DNA from: Prevotellaceae bacterium
GTDB taxonomy: Bacteria; Bacteroidota; Bacteroidia; Bacteroidales; Bacteroidaceae
DNA length: 64,000 nucleotides
Direction: 5' to 3'
Assembly (NCBI GenBank): GCA_028723525.1
Contig: JAQYET010000033.1
Coordinates: 1-64,000 of the forward strand
The notes beneath the pieces were generated by a model. It saw nothing but the letters and a program-made list of their open reading frames with translations. It had not been told where the DNA came from and did no database searches. Position 1 is the stretch's first letter; the number at the start of each line of letters is the position of its first letter. Below, piece by piece: positions 26,530 through 36,601 of the stretch. The translations under genes and the position numbers were made by a program.

Positions 26530-27765
26530 TCAACAGGGCGGAGCGAATTCTGTCAGTAGGTCGGCAACGACATAACTGCTGCCCCCCACGAAGATAAAAT
26601 CAGTGGCGTCGGCGTCTGCCAATGCTGCGCGGTAGGCGGATGACACGGTGGGGTAGTGAGTGCCGGAGAGTCCGTAACCCCTGCCTTTCTCCATTATCGC
26701 GGTGCTGCTCACGGCGCGTTTTGTCTCTGCCTGTGTCCAGTAGTAAATGGCGTCTTGCGGCAGCATAGACATAACGGCGTCAATGTCTTTGTCGTCAACC
26801 ATGCCGAAAACGATGCGCCGCGTGCTGCACTCCACCTGTCTTATCTGCTGTGCGAGATACTGCCAGCCACCGGCGTTGTGCCCCGTGTCGCATATCACGA
26901 GCGGCTGTGTGCCGAGCGTCTGCCACCTGCCTGTCAGCCCGGTAGCCTCGCACACCGTAGCCAAGCCTTTCCTTATAGCCTCGCGCGAGATGCCGAGCTG
27001 TCGGGCGGCGCATAATATCGTGGCGCGGTTTTTCTGCTGATAACTCCCTTTCAGTTCAAATTCCATGCCCTCATAGTCGTCGATATTCTCGTTTTCGGCA
27101 AAGAAAACGGGAGCCTCGTTCCTCTCTGCCGTAGCCACGAATACCGGCTTCGTTTCCTCGGTTGTCTCTCCGATTACCACCGGAGTGGCATGTTTTATGA
27201 TACCCGCCTTCTCTGTTGCAATCTTAGCAAGCGTGTCGCCGAGAAACTGCGTGTGGTCTAATGAAATGTTGGTGATGATGCACAGTTCGGGACTTATTAT
27301 GTTGGTGCAGTCGAGTCTGCCGCCCAGTCCCACTTCTATCACTGCGAAATCAACCCGTTCTTCGGCAAAATACTTGAACGCGAGAGCCGTGGTGAGTTCG
27401 AAGAACGACGGATGTAGCGGTTCGAAAAACGCGCGCTCGTTCTCCATAAAGTCTATAACATACTGTTTCCCGATGCACTTTCCGTTTATCCTTATGCGCT
27501 CGCGGAAGTCCACGAGATGCGGCGAGGTGTAGAGTCCCACCCTGTAACCCTCGCTCTGAAGCATTGCCGCTATGGTGTGTGAGCACGAACCTTTGCCGTT
27601 GGTGCCTGCCACATGGATTGTGCGAAACCTGCGGTGGGGGTGCCCGAAGTGCTCATCCAATGTCATGGTGTTCTGCAATCCCTCCTTATATCCTGCCGCG
27701 CCGACGTTCTGGAACATCGGAACGGAGTCATAAAGATATTTCACGGTTTTCTCGTATGTCATCAT
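26530..27765 (-). CDS. folC: bifunctional folylpolyglutamate synthase/dihydrofolate synthase
   Basis: 411 residues of the Mur ligase fold. The ATP loop is HVAGTNGKGSCSHTIAAML, the SPHLVDFRERIRINGK region binds folate, and the ligase core shows TNISLDHTQFLGDTLAKIA with the EKAGIIK helix. The C-terminal domain has VICDTGHNAGGWQYLAQQI. It adds glutamate to dihydropteroate and folates, linking with folA and thyA elsewhere in the window. Two ATG codons in tandem occur at 27765 and 27762. A repeat array and about 220 bp of spacer lie upstream. Confidence 0.94.
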   Translation of the reverse strand: MMTYEKTVKYLYDSVPMFQNVGAAGYKEGLQNTMTLDEHFGHPHRRFRTIHVAGTNGKGSCSHTIAAMLQSEGYRVGLYTSPHLVDFRERIRINGKCIGKQYVIDFMENERAFFEPLHPSFFELTTALAFKYFAEERVDFAVIEVGLGGRLDCTNIISPELCIITNISLDHTQFLGDTLAKIATEKAGIIKHATPVVIGETTEETKPVFVATAERNEAPVFFAENENIDDYEGMEFELKGSYQQKNRATILCAARQLGISREAIRKGLATVCEATGLTGRWQTLGTQPLVICDTGHNAGGWQYLAQQIRQVECSTRRIVFGMVDDKDIDAVMSMLPQDAIYYWTQAETKRAVSSTAIMEKGRGYGLSGTHYPTVSSAYRAALADADATDFIFVGGSSYVVADLLTEFAPPC

Positions 27766-27818
27766 TGTCTTTTTGATAAATGTTTAAACGTATTATAAAA
27801 CATATCTTGCCGTAATGC

Positions 27819-27877
27819 AAATTCGCCGATTTCGCTGACCAAAATCGGCGAATTTGGTCAGTAAAATCGGCGAAATT
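27819..27877. repeat. 22-bp-phased TCG(G/C)CGA repeat array A (3 units)
   Basis: Three 15-bp units start at 27819, 27841 and 27863, exactly 22 bp apart: AAATTCGCCGATTTC, AAAATCGGCGAATTT and AAAATCGGCGAAATT. The 7-bp linkers are GCTGACC and GGTCAGT, which are nearly reverse complements. The first two units form a hairpin. The array lies 115 bp downstream of the dnaJ stop and about 54 bp upstream of the folC start. Outside it, 27766-27991 shows nothing else I can assign. Confidence 0.9.
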
Positions 27878-27991
27878 ATTGTTTTGTATTTATGCTTTCG
27901 AGATGCTGTAGGGCAAATATTGCGTTCCTATTAGCCGTCTTCGACTCGCTGCTATGGCTTTCAGCGGTGCGCATTGCGCTTACTACGGTGC

Positions 27992-29164
27992 TCACGAGAA
28001 GTAGTTTTTGAATTTCTCAAAGATGCTTTTCTTCGTCGAACTGTCTCCTTTGAAGTTGTCGCTCTGCTGCATTTTCTCAAGTTGTTCCTTCTCTTCGCGG
28101 CTCAGTGTTTTGGGCACATAGACGCTGATATTCACCACCACGTCGCCCGTACCGTTGCCGTAGCCCTGAACGCTGGGCAGTCCCTTTCCGCGCAGCCGCA
28201 GCGTCTTGCCCGGCTGTGTGCCTGCATCTATCTTTATCTTCACCCGCGAACCGTCGATGTTCGGTATCTCCACGCTGCCGCCAAGTGCGGCTGTCGGGAA
28301 GTCGAGCAGGAGGTTATAGATGAGGTCGTTGCCGTCTCTCACGAAAGTGTCGTTAGGCTCTTCGGTGATAAACACCTGTATGTTGCCCGTTATTCCGTTG
28401 TGCCTTCCGGCATTACCCTTGTTCGGCACATTGACAACCATTCCCTCGGCGACACCTGCGGGGATAGATATTTCAACCACTTCCTCGCCTTTCACCACTC
28501 CCGAACCGCCACATTCATGGCATTTGTTCTTTATCACAAAGCCTTCGCCTCCGCATGTGTGACACACCGTTTGGGTCTGCACCATGCCGAATATGCTCTG
28601 CTGTGTTCTCACCTCAACGCCCGAACCGTTACACGTCGGACAGGTTTCTTTATCGCTGCCGTTCTCTGCTCCCGAGCCGTGACAGTGCGGACAGGTGATG
28701 TCTTTCTTGACTTTGAATTTCTTGGTCACTCCCGTTGCCACCTCTTGAAGCGACAGGCGCACCTTTAGCCGCAGGTCGCTGCCGCGGTGTTTTGCCGGCT
28801 GCCGATGTCCGCCACCACTCCTGAAGCCTTCAAATCCGCCGAAACCTGCATGCCCGCCAAACACGTCGCCGAACATCGAGAAGATGTCATCCATAGAGAA
28901 ACCGCCACCGGAACCGAAGCCGCCGAAGCCTCCCATGCCTGCCGGACCGTCGAAACCGAACTGGTCATACTGCCTGCGTTTCTGCTCATCGTGCAACACG
29001 TCGTAGGCCTCTGCAGCCTCCTTGAATTTCTCTTCCGCCTCTTTGTTGCCCGGGTTGCGGTCGGGGTGATACTTAATGGCAATCTTTCGATATGCCTTCT
29101 TTATCTCGTCTTCTGAGGCTTTCTTGTCAACTCCAAGCACCTCATAGTAGTCTCTCTTTGCCAT
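27992..29164 (-). CDS. dnaJ: chaperone protein DnaJ (Hsp40)
   Basis: 390 residues, full-length type I Hsp40. The J domain holds HPD within [19 protein letters not shown], followed by a Gly/Phe-rich linker (about 75-130). The zinc region has four CxxCxGxG repeats ([32 protein letters not shown]). The substrate-binding C-terminal domain ends at residue 390. It stimulates the DnaK ATPase and binds unfolded clients. It follows grpE by 12 bp; dnaK is not in the window. Confidence 0.97.
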   Translation of the reverse strand: MAKRDYYEVLGVDKKASEDEIKKAYRKIAIKYHPDRNPGNKEAEEKFKEAAEAYDVLHDEQKRRQYDQFGFDGPAGMGGFGGFGSGGGFSMDDIFSMFGDVFGGHAGFGGFEGFRSGGGHRQPAKHRGSDLRLKVRLSLQEVATGVTKKFKVKKDITCPHCHGSGAENGSDKETCPTCNGSGVEVRTQQSIFGMVQTQTVCHTCGGEGFVIKNKCHECGGSGVVKGEEVVEISIPAGVAEGMVVNVPNKGNAGRHNGITGNIQVFITEEPNDTFVRDGNDLIYNLLLDFPTAALGGSVEIPNIDGSRVKIKIDAGTQPGKTLRLRGKGLPSVQGYGNGTGDVVVNISVYVPKTLSREEKEQLEKMQQSDNFKGDSSTKKSIFEKFKNYFS

Positions 29165-29176
29165 AAATAAGATTTT

Positions 29177-29785
29177 CTATTGTCCTACTGCCACTTTAGC
29201 ATGCCTGATGACCTTGTCGTTGAGCGTGTAACCGGTCTGAACGCAGTCGAGCACCTTGCCTTTCTTGTCGTCGCCCATGCCCGGAACCATTGCTATTGCC
29301 TCGTGGAAGTCAACGTTGAAGTCGGCATCTGCGGTCTCAATTTTCTCCACTCCGAGGCTTGCGAGCGACTTCATGAACTTCTGATAGATGAGTTCCATAC
29401 CCTCGCGGAGCACCTGCGGGTCGTCTGTTTTCGCACCGTTTTCGAGTGCTCTCTCCATGTCGTCGGCAACGGGCAGCACCGCCTGCACAGCCTTTTCAGA
29501 GCCGTTGAGTATCAGTTCCGACTTCTCTTTTATCGTGCGTCGGCGGAAATTGTCGAACTCTGCAGCCTTATAGAGCAGTTGTTCTTTCAGTTCCTTTATC
29601 TCGTCGAGAGCCTTGTCGAGCGGCGATGTCTCTTCACACTCTTCGTTATTGTCTGTCTCAGAGCCATCGGCAGAGCCGGCATTGGCTTCCGCCTCACCGT
29701 CATGTTGCTTTCCTTCGTCGTCGCATCGGTTACTGTCATTCAGGCTTTCGCCCTCCGTGTCGAATATTTTTTCGTCTTTATCCAT
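29177..29785 (-). CDS. grpE: nucleotide exchange factor GrpE
   Basis: 202 residues from the ATG at 29785; a GTG two codons earlier is possible. A long acidic disordered head (about 1-65) leads into the coiled coil (LDEIKELKEQLLYKAAEFDN and FRRRTIKEKSELI), then the GrpE beta domain (FHEAIAMVPG, then KGKVLDCVQTGYTLNDKVIR). It releases ADP from DnaK. It is in one operon with dnaJ downstream. I see no CIRCE or other heat-shock operator upstream. Confidence 0.95.
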   Translation of the reverse strand: MDKDEKIFDTEGESLNDSNRCDDEGKQHDGEAEANAGSADGSETDNNEECEETSPLDKALDEIKELKEQLLYKAAEFDNFRRRTIKEKSELILNGSEKAVQAVLPVADDMERALENGAKTDDPQVLREGMELIYQKFMKSLASLGVEKIETADADFNVDFHEAIAMVPGMGDDKKGKVLDCVQTGYTLNDKVIRHAKVAVGQ

Positions 29786-29816
29786 TATCACATATATAAT
29801 AAATGATTAAAATAAA

Positions 29817-29865
29817 ACTTATGACACGCTTGCTCATGAAGTTTCATGGGCAAGGTGTCATAAGT
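29817..29865 (-). terminator. terminator of the ABC-F gene
   Basis: A near-perfect 23-24 bp inverted repeat (29817-29840 with 29843-29865) with a 2-nt loop. On the minus strand it is followed by a T-rich tract (TTTTATTTTAAT). It lies 31 bp downstream of the ABC-F stop and before grpE. Confidence 0.85.
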
Positions 29866-29895
29866 CTGTTATGCAAATAATGTGCCAATTTTGGT

Positions 29896-31521
<1,626 letters not shown>

Positions 31522-31535
31522 TTATAATTCCGCTG

Positions 31536-31567
31536 CAAAGGTACAACTATTTTTCTACATACGCAAA
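31536..31567 (-). promoter_or_regulatory. promoter of the ABC-F gene
   Basis: Minus strand TTTG (31567-31564), a 20-bp spacer, then TACCTTTG (31543-31536), 30 bp before the ATG at 31506. An excellent match to the Bacteroidetes consensus. Confidence 0.82.
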
Positions 31568-31720
31568 CCCTTGCTGTTCTTGTTATATCGCAATGCGCAA
31601 TCCTTTTCGTGACGACATGCAGGATAATATATGTCAACAACAACTTCTGGTCGTGCCATATACATTCACAGCGATTGCTGATTTTGTCGGTTTTAAAGTC
31701 GGTTTTTCTCCGGAAATCAC

Positions 31721-31728
31721 TACTTTTG
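31721..31728 (+). promoter_or_regulatory. -7 element upstream of the ECF sigma/receptor unit
   Basis: TACTTTTG matches TAnnTTTG and lies 81 bp before the ATG at 31809. Only a GGTTTTT tract stands in for the -33 element, so it is a weaker candidate. Confidence 0.45.
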
Positions 31729-31808
31729 TAATTACTAACGGAGAAATACTGTTTTTTATTCTGCCGTGGGGGGTTATGAAATAAGGGGTGAGTTCGTTAT
31801 ATAAGTAG

Positions 31809-32321
31809 ATGACAACAAACAATCAGATGCTAAGGAAAGATGAGGTGGAACGCCTCTACCGGAGTTGTTATGGCCGTATGTGCCGCTTGGCAGGCGTGCT
31901 GCTTAACGACGACGAAGAGGGCAGAGACGTTGCAAGCGAGGTGTTTGCAAGGCTGTCGGAGGGAGCGTTTCGCCTGCCGGAAGACAATGCGGAGGGCTAT
32001 CTTCTGTCGTGTGTCCGCAATCGATGTTTGGACAACATTGCAAAGATGAAGGTAAAGGAACGAATGATCAGGCACCTCACGCTCAATGTTTCGCCGACGG
32101 TCGTGCCGGTTGTTGAGCGCGAACAAAAGATAGAACGCATGCTTTGCTATGCCGAGCGCGCACTCACCCCGCAGACGTTAAGAGTGTTCAGTCTGCGTTA
32201 TGAGAAGCAGATGTCGTATCGCGAGATAGCCCTACAACTTGCGATAAGTGAGACAGCGGTATATAAACATCTATCACAGGCATTGTTGAAACTTAAAAAA
32301 TTTGCTGACAATGATGAATGA
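31809..32321 (+). CDS. ECF sigma factor of a trans-envelope signalling unit
   Basis: 170 residues. Region 2 shows EGRDVASEVFARL and EGYLLSCVRNRCLDNIAKM. Region 4 shows LTPQTLRVFSLRYEKQMSYR and ISETAVYKHLSQALLKLKKF. It is a FecI-type sigma factor: the next two genes are a membrane anti-sigma and a receptor with an STN signalling domain. The anti-sigma start overlaps its last 11 bp. The signal is presumably sensed at the outer membrane; the ligand is unknown. Confidence 0.92.
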   Translation: MTTNNQMLRKDEVERLYRSCYGRMCRLAGVLLNDDEEGRDVASEVFARLSEGAFRLPEDNAEGYLLSCVRNRCLDNIAKMKVKERMIRHLTLNVSPTVVPVVEREQKIERMLCYAERALTPQTLRVFSLRYEKQMSYREIALQLAISETAVYKHLSQALLKLKKFADNDE

Positions 32322-32952
32322 ACAGAAAATGGAAAGGCTGCTGCAAATGGCAGAACACCCCGAAAGGTTTGACGAAAAGGAGATTGAACTCCTTATGAGC
32401 GACGGCGAATGTCGCGAGTATTACGAACTGATGGTGATGTCGGAAGAGGGGTTCAGGCGCAGGAAATATGACAAAGAGTCAGATGCTCCGGCGTCAGACT
32501 CTCGCACAGACATGTCGTCATGTGGCAACAAAGCCGGTGTAATGCGCAAGGCTGTAGCCGTGGCAGCGATTGTAGTCATGTTGGCAGGCATAGCCTTCGC
32601 CGCGATACATGTCACGGTTGGCGGCAGACAAGAGCCGGAGGAAACGTGTCAGACAGAGCGCATAACGGCACCCGAAGCGGGCAATCAGGCAGAAACGAAG
32701 AGGCGTGAAGTGCAGGCGACGGTCGGTAACAACGAGTCTGTAGTGTTTGAGAATGTGGAACTTGAGCGCATACTTTCAGAAATGAGCGAGTTTTATAGTG
32801 TCGGCGTAGAGTTCCGCAACGACGATGCGCGCAGGCTGCGACTGTTCTTCAAGTGGGATAAAGGCAGCAGTGCAGAACAAGTGGTTGAAGACTTGAGCCA
32901 TTTTGAACGTGTAAGAATAAGCATGGCTAACAACTCCTTTGTCGTGGAATGA
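32311..32952 (+). CDS. short FecR-like anti-sigma factor with DUF4974 C terminus
   Basis: 213 residues from the ATG at 32311. A cytoplasmic head of about 70 residues (LLQMAEHPERFDEKEIELLM) precedes one membrane helix (about 80-100, AVAVAAIVVMLAGIAFAAI). After a linker comes a DUF4974 module (VFENVELERILSEMSEFYSV to FKWDKGSSAEQVVEDLSHFE). The usual central FecR domain of the family seems missing, making this a short form. It would hold the sigma factor until the receptor's STN domain signals. The order sigma, anti-sigma, receptor, with 17 bp to the receptor start, supports this. Confidence 0.82.
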   Translation: MMNEQKMERLLQMAEHPERFDEKEIELLMSDGECREYYELMVMSEEGFRRRKYDKESDAPASDSRTDMSSCGNKAGVMRKAVAVAAIVVMLAGIAFAAIHVTVGGRQEPEETCQTERITAPEAGNQAETKRREVQATVGNNESVVFENVELERILSEMSEFYSVGVEFRNDDARRLRLFFKWDKGSSAEQVVEDLSHFERVRISMANNSFVVE

Positions 32953-32969
32953 AATAACTGCCGGGCACT

Positions 32970-35528
32970 ATGAATACAAAAATCTTATTGACAATGCTCT
33001 TGCTGTGCGGCATTTTCAGCGCGGCAGAGGCTCAGAAAATCACTCGCAGCTATCACGGAATATCGCTCTCAAAGGCACTGGAAGACTTGAGCAGGTCTGA
33101 CAACCGCTACACCATAAACTTCATATACAACGAACTGGAAGACTTCACCGTCACGGTTGACATACGCAACAGCACCATTCCCGATGCCGTGCGTTCGGTA
33201 TGCGGGCTGTATCCGATGAAAATAACTTTTGATGACAACCGCATCTACGTGGAGTGTACGCAGAAAGCCGAACGCAAGTTCACCGGAAGGGTGGTGGATA
33301 ATGCCAACCGCCCGATAGAGTATGCTAACATATCTCTGCTTTCGCCGCGGGATTCGAGTTTCGTGAATGGCGGTGTGTCAAACCTGAATGGCGACTTCGT
33401 GATACCATGCGACTTGCAGAAAGCACTGGTAAAGGTTTCGTGCATAGGCTACCGCACACTCTACCGTATGCTTACTGTGGCAGAAGTGGGAACGGTGAGA
33501 ATGGAAAACGAGTCATACAGGATAAAGGGTGTGGTGATAAAAGGAGAGCGACCGCAGTATAAAATGGCTAATGGCGGACTGACGGTAGATGTGGAACACT
33601 CGCTGCTTTCGCAGATGGGAACGGCAATCGACGTGCTGGCAGAACTGCCGAGGGTGAAGGTCGGCAGCGACGGAGGGGTGAGTGTGTTTGCTAAGGGAAC
33701 ACCTCTTATATATATAAACAACAGACCTGTGAGGGACAATGGCGAACTGCAGCGACTCAAGTCTGCCGACATAAAGTCGGTGGATATAATAACAAGCCCC
33801 GGAGCACAGTATGCTGCAACCGTGGAGTCGGTAATCCGCATCAAGACCCTGCGTCCGCACGGCGACGGATTTAGTTTCCGTTCGAGCAACAACGCCAAAT
33901 ACAACAAGGAGTTGTCCGGCAATAACGACATATTCGTGAAATACCGTTCGAAGGGCTGGGAGACATTTGCCGAATTGTATTATTACAGCTCGTTCTTGGG
34001 AGAGGACAACAACCTGTGGAAGGATATTTATTCAAACGGAAACCATATCAATGTTGATGAGAAAGCATTGACAAAGATGCGCCATCGTGGACTGTATGGA
34101 AATGTGGGCGCAAGTTATGACATTAACGACGACAACTCCTTCGGAATGTCTTATTCAATAACGAAATCGCTCTATGGAAGAGGCTTGATAGACGATGCGG
34201 AAATGCTCGTTACCCGCAACGGAAAGTTTGAAGGCGGTTCTAAAATATATTTTGACCGCAAGAGTTACGACGGTCCGGGGCATGAGTGGAATGTCTATTA
34301 CGTTGGCAAATTGGGAAAGATGAGTGTCGATTTCAATGCTACCTATGTTTGGAACAAGTCGTTGGTGGTTGTGAACAGTTCTGAAAGCAGCGATGAGTTG
34401 GACGACAGGGACATCTACTACGAAACAAAGGGGCGCAACAACATGCTCGCCGGGAAAATCATCCTCGGCTATCCGATTGGTAAGGCGGTGCTGAACGTTG
34501 GTTCGGAGGCGTCGCACACCGGCGTGTCGGGCTCCTACGAAATGAATGCCGACTATGTCTCGCCCTCTAAAACCAACATCAAGGAGAACAACATTGCGGG
34601 CTTTGCGGAACTCCGGTTGCCTTTAGGTAGATTTTCTTTCAATGCCGGATTGCGTTTAGAACATGTCAAGGTGGATTATTATTCGTTTGATACGTGGCAG
34701 GAAGCACCCAGCCGCAGATACACCGATTGGTTTCCAAACCTTTCCGTTTCATGGAATAAGGATAAGTGGTCGATACAGTTTAATTATGTGAGTAAGACGG
34801 TGCGACCCTCATATAGATCGCTACGCAACGAGAAACAGTATGACAATCGCTACATGTATGAGGAGGGAAACCCCTATCTTCGCCCGTCGATAAAGCATAA
34901 TTTAGAGTTCAACGCCCTCTACTCGTGGCTTAATCTTTCTATTGGATACACCTACACGAAGAATGTTCTGAGCTGGGTGTCGTCTCTGTATGAAGATAAG
35001 GAAGTTTCATTCCTGCGCAACATGAACTTCAATCATTCCGGCAATGTCTATGCTTTTGTTCAAGCCTCGCCGAAATTAGGTTGGTATGAACCCTCGGTGG
35101 AGCTGTATTACCGGCAGCAGATGTTCCACACGAGGAGATACGGCAGCAGCCGCGAATTGGACAAACCATGTTTCGAAGTGGTGTTGAGAAACAGGTTCGT
35201 GCTGAGTCCCACTTGTTTTGCCATGATCAACGCCGGCTATAGTACGGAGAGCAACAGCGGTTTCAGGGTCAATCGCGAGTCGGGTTTCCTGAATATAGGA
35301 CTGGTGAAGTCGTTCCTGAACAAGGCCCTGACGTTCAGTCTGTATGCCAACGACCTGTTGAAAACCGGTCGTGAACGCTGGACTATGTACGGCTTGGGAG
35401 TGAATGTGGGGAAAGATTGCTACAACTATTCACGCAACATATCGCTCTCCGTGACCTATAACTTCAATGTTTCGCGTAGCAAATATAAGGGAACGGGTGC
35501 CGGTAACGACGAGAAGAGGAGGTTCTGA
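32970..35528 (+). CDS. outer-membrane TonB-type receptor with STN and carboxypeptidase-like domains
   Basis: 852 residues. A signal peptide ends SAAEAQ. The STN (secretin/TonB short N-terminal) domain spans about 24-95 (SYHGISLSKALEDLSRSDNR). A CarboxypepD-regulatory-like domain follows at about 103-180, then a plug-like region around 200-290, with KGTPLIYINNRPV and SADIKSVDIITSPGAQYAA. The C-terminal beta-barrel (about 310-852) belongs to the outer-membrane beta-barrel families of this phylum. The STN domain is the signalling partner for the upstream DUF4974 anti-sigma. There is no SusD-like lipoprotein beside it, so it is not a standard polysaccharide locus. Confidence 0.88.
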   Translation: MNTKILLTMLLLCGIFSAAEAQKITRSYHGISLSKALEDLSRSDNRYTINFIYNELEDFTVTVDIRNSTIPDAVRSVCGLYPMKITFDDNRIYVECTQKAERKFTGRVVDNANRPIEYANISLLSPRDSSFVNGGVSNLNGDFVIPCDLQKALVKVSCIGYRTLYRMLTVAEVGTVRMENESYRIKGVVIKGERPQYKMANGGLTVDVEHSLLSQMGTAIDVLAELPRVKVGSDGGVSVFAKGTPLIYINNRPVRDNGELQRLKSADIKSVDIITSPGAQYAATVESVIRIKTLRPHGDGFSFRSSNNAKYNKELSGNNDIFVKYRSKGWETFAELYYYSSFLGEDNNLWKDIYSNGNHINVDEKALTKMRHRGLYGNVGASYDINDDNSFGMSYSITKSLYGRGLIDDAEMLVTRNGKFEGGSKIYFDRKSYDGPGHEWNVYYVGKLGKMSVDFNATYVWNKSLVVVNSSESSDELDDRDIYYETKGRNNMLAGKIILGYPIGKAVLNVGSEASHTGVSGSYEMNADYVSPSKTNIKENNIAGFAELRLPLGRFSFNAGLRLEHVKVDYYSFDTWQEAPSRRYTDWFPNLSVSWNKDKWSIQFNYVSKTVRPSYRSLRNEKQYDNRYMYEEGNPYLRPSIKHNLEFNALYSWLNLSIGYTYTKNVLSWVSSLYEDKEVSFLRNMNFNHSGNVYAFVQASPKLGWYEPSVELYYRQQMFHTRRYGSSRELDKPCFEVVLRNRFVLSPTCFAMINAGYSTESNSGFRVNRESGFLNIGLVKSFLNKALTFSLYANDLLKTGRERWTMYGLGVNVGKDCYNYSRNISLSVTYNFNVSRSKYKGTGAGNDEKRRF

Positions 35529-35601
35529 ACGAAATGACAACACCTTGATTAGATGCAGCTTCGCACCATAATGCTGCCGCGCAGGATATATAATGCCGAC
35601 C

Positions 35602-35682
35602 AAAATCGGCGAAATTGTGAACTAAAATCGGCGAAATTACAATGCAAAATCGGCGATTTTGGTCGGCAATTTCGCCGATTTT
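35602..35682. repeat. 22-bp-phased TCG(G/C)CGA repeat array B (4 units)
   Basis: Units start at 35602, 35624, 35646 and 35668: two AAAATCGGCGAAATT, then AAAATCGGCGATTTT and AATTTCGCCGATTTT. Linkers are GTGAACT, ACAATGC and GGTCGGC. The last two units can form a hairpin. It lies 74 bp after the receptor stop, between convergent genes. Confidence 0.92.
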
Positions 35683-35773
35683 GCTTTATCAAAGGTCTCC
35701 TTTTGATGAGTTGCAGATAAGCACTTAGGAGTACGGTGGGCATACTTCCTGCAAGTGATAGCCCGCACCGGAG

Positions 35774-36505
35774 TTACACTCCTTCGAGAGCGTAGTACTG
35801 ATAGTCATGAAGTATTGTCACGAGAAACTGCTCGTCGCCCATCCTGATGCTTGAAACACCGAACATGGTGCGCAGTTTCTGTGCCAGTCGGGATATGCGT
35901 ATGATGCGGTGACGCTCCTCTGATTGAAGACAACGCTTTATCACGTCTGCCTGTTTCAGGGTGAGGTCGGCTGCCTGTGGGTAATATGGCACGTAGTTGC
36001 CGGACACATAGCCGAACTCGCTAAGCGAAACACGGTTGCGCGAATAGCCGTTCAGCTTTATCACCATCGTGCCCGCTGCCATGTCGCCGAGCCGCTGGCT
36101 GTCTTTGGATAGCAATATGAAAAGTATTCCGAGGCACCCCAGCATGGGTCCGTCGATGATGAACAGCAGCCATCTCATGACATAATCGCCCAGCGTAGGT
36201 ATCGAACCGTCTTTCTTTACCACGCGGATTTTCAGCAGTCGCTTGCCAAGGCTCTGCCCGTTGAAGAACATTTCGCAGAGCAGGGGATAGCCGAAAGCTG
36301 GGAAATAGACGAGAAACAGGAATATCACGAGCGAGAAACTGCCCTCGATATCGGGAGAAATCTCAATAAGAATGTATGTTATTCCTGTGGTATATATAAT
36401 GATTGCAATTATATCAATCAGCCAAGCCGCAATCCGCGAGGCAAGACTCGCAGGCGATTGGCTGATTTTTACATACTGACCTGTTATGATATTTGTTTGC
36501 GACAT
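35774..36505 (-). CDS. RDD family membrane protein
   Basis: 243 residues from the ATG at 36505, just after its promoter. The RDD domain has helix 1 PASLASRIAAWLIDIIAIII (with the Arg and Asp), a second helix, then FFNGQSLGKRLLKIRVVKKDG and DSQRLGDMAAGTMVI. A soluble C-terminal tail of about 85 residues follows. Its exact function is unknown; RDD proteins often sit with MoxR/DUF58 genes. It is divergent from the SpoIIM-like gene that opens that cluster. Confidence 0.85.
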   Translation of the reverse strand: MSQTNIITGQYVKISQSPASLASRIAAWLIDIIAIIIYTTGITYILIEISPDIEGSFSLVIFLFLVYFPAFGYPLLCEMFFNGQSLGKRLLKIRVVKKDGSIPTLGDYVMRWLLFIIDGPMLGCLGILFILLSKDSQRLGDMAAGTMVIKLNGYSRNRVSLSEFGYVSGNYVPYYPQAADLTLKQADVIKRCLQSEERHRIIRISRLAQKLRTMFGVSSIRMGDEQFLVTILHDYQYYALEGV

Positions 36506-36521
36506 TTCACTGATTTTGTTG

Positions 36522-36553
36522 CAAAAGTAATTGTTTTTTTGTAAATTTGCAAA
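36522..36553 (-). promoter_or_regulatory. promoter of the RDD gene, overlapping the opposite promoter
   Basis: Minus strand TTTG (36553-36550), a 20-bp spacer, then TACTTTTG (36529-36522), 17 bp before the ATG. It overlaps the plus-strand -7 box at 36542-36549, so both promoters cannot be occupied at once. Confidence 0.72.
36542..36549 (+). promoter_or_regulatory. -7 element for the SpoIIM-to-DUF58 cluster
   Basis: TAAATTTG on the plus strand, 53 bp before the TTG at 36602, with TTTG at 36515-36518. It shares bases with the RDD promoter. Confidence 0.6.
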
Positions 36554-36601
36554 CAAATTCCGTGGAAGTTGATTTTGACTCTCCACATAGAACGTTTGAT
36601 T

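Noticed and set aside
31593..31784. Small gene of 63 codons in the ABC-F/sigma spacer
   Set aside because: No signal, motif or conserved look; it overlaps the promoter region and is better explained as chance.
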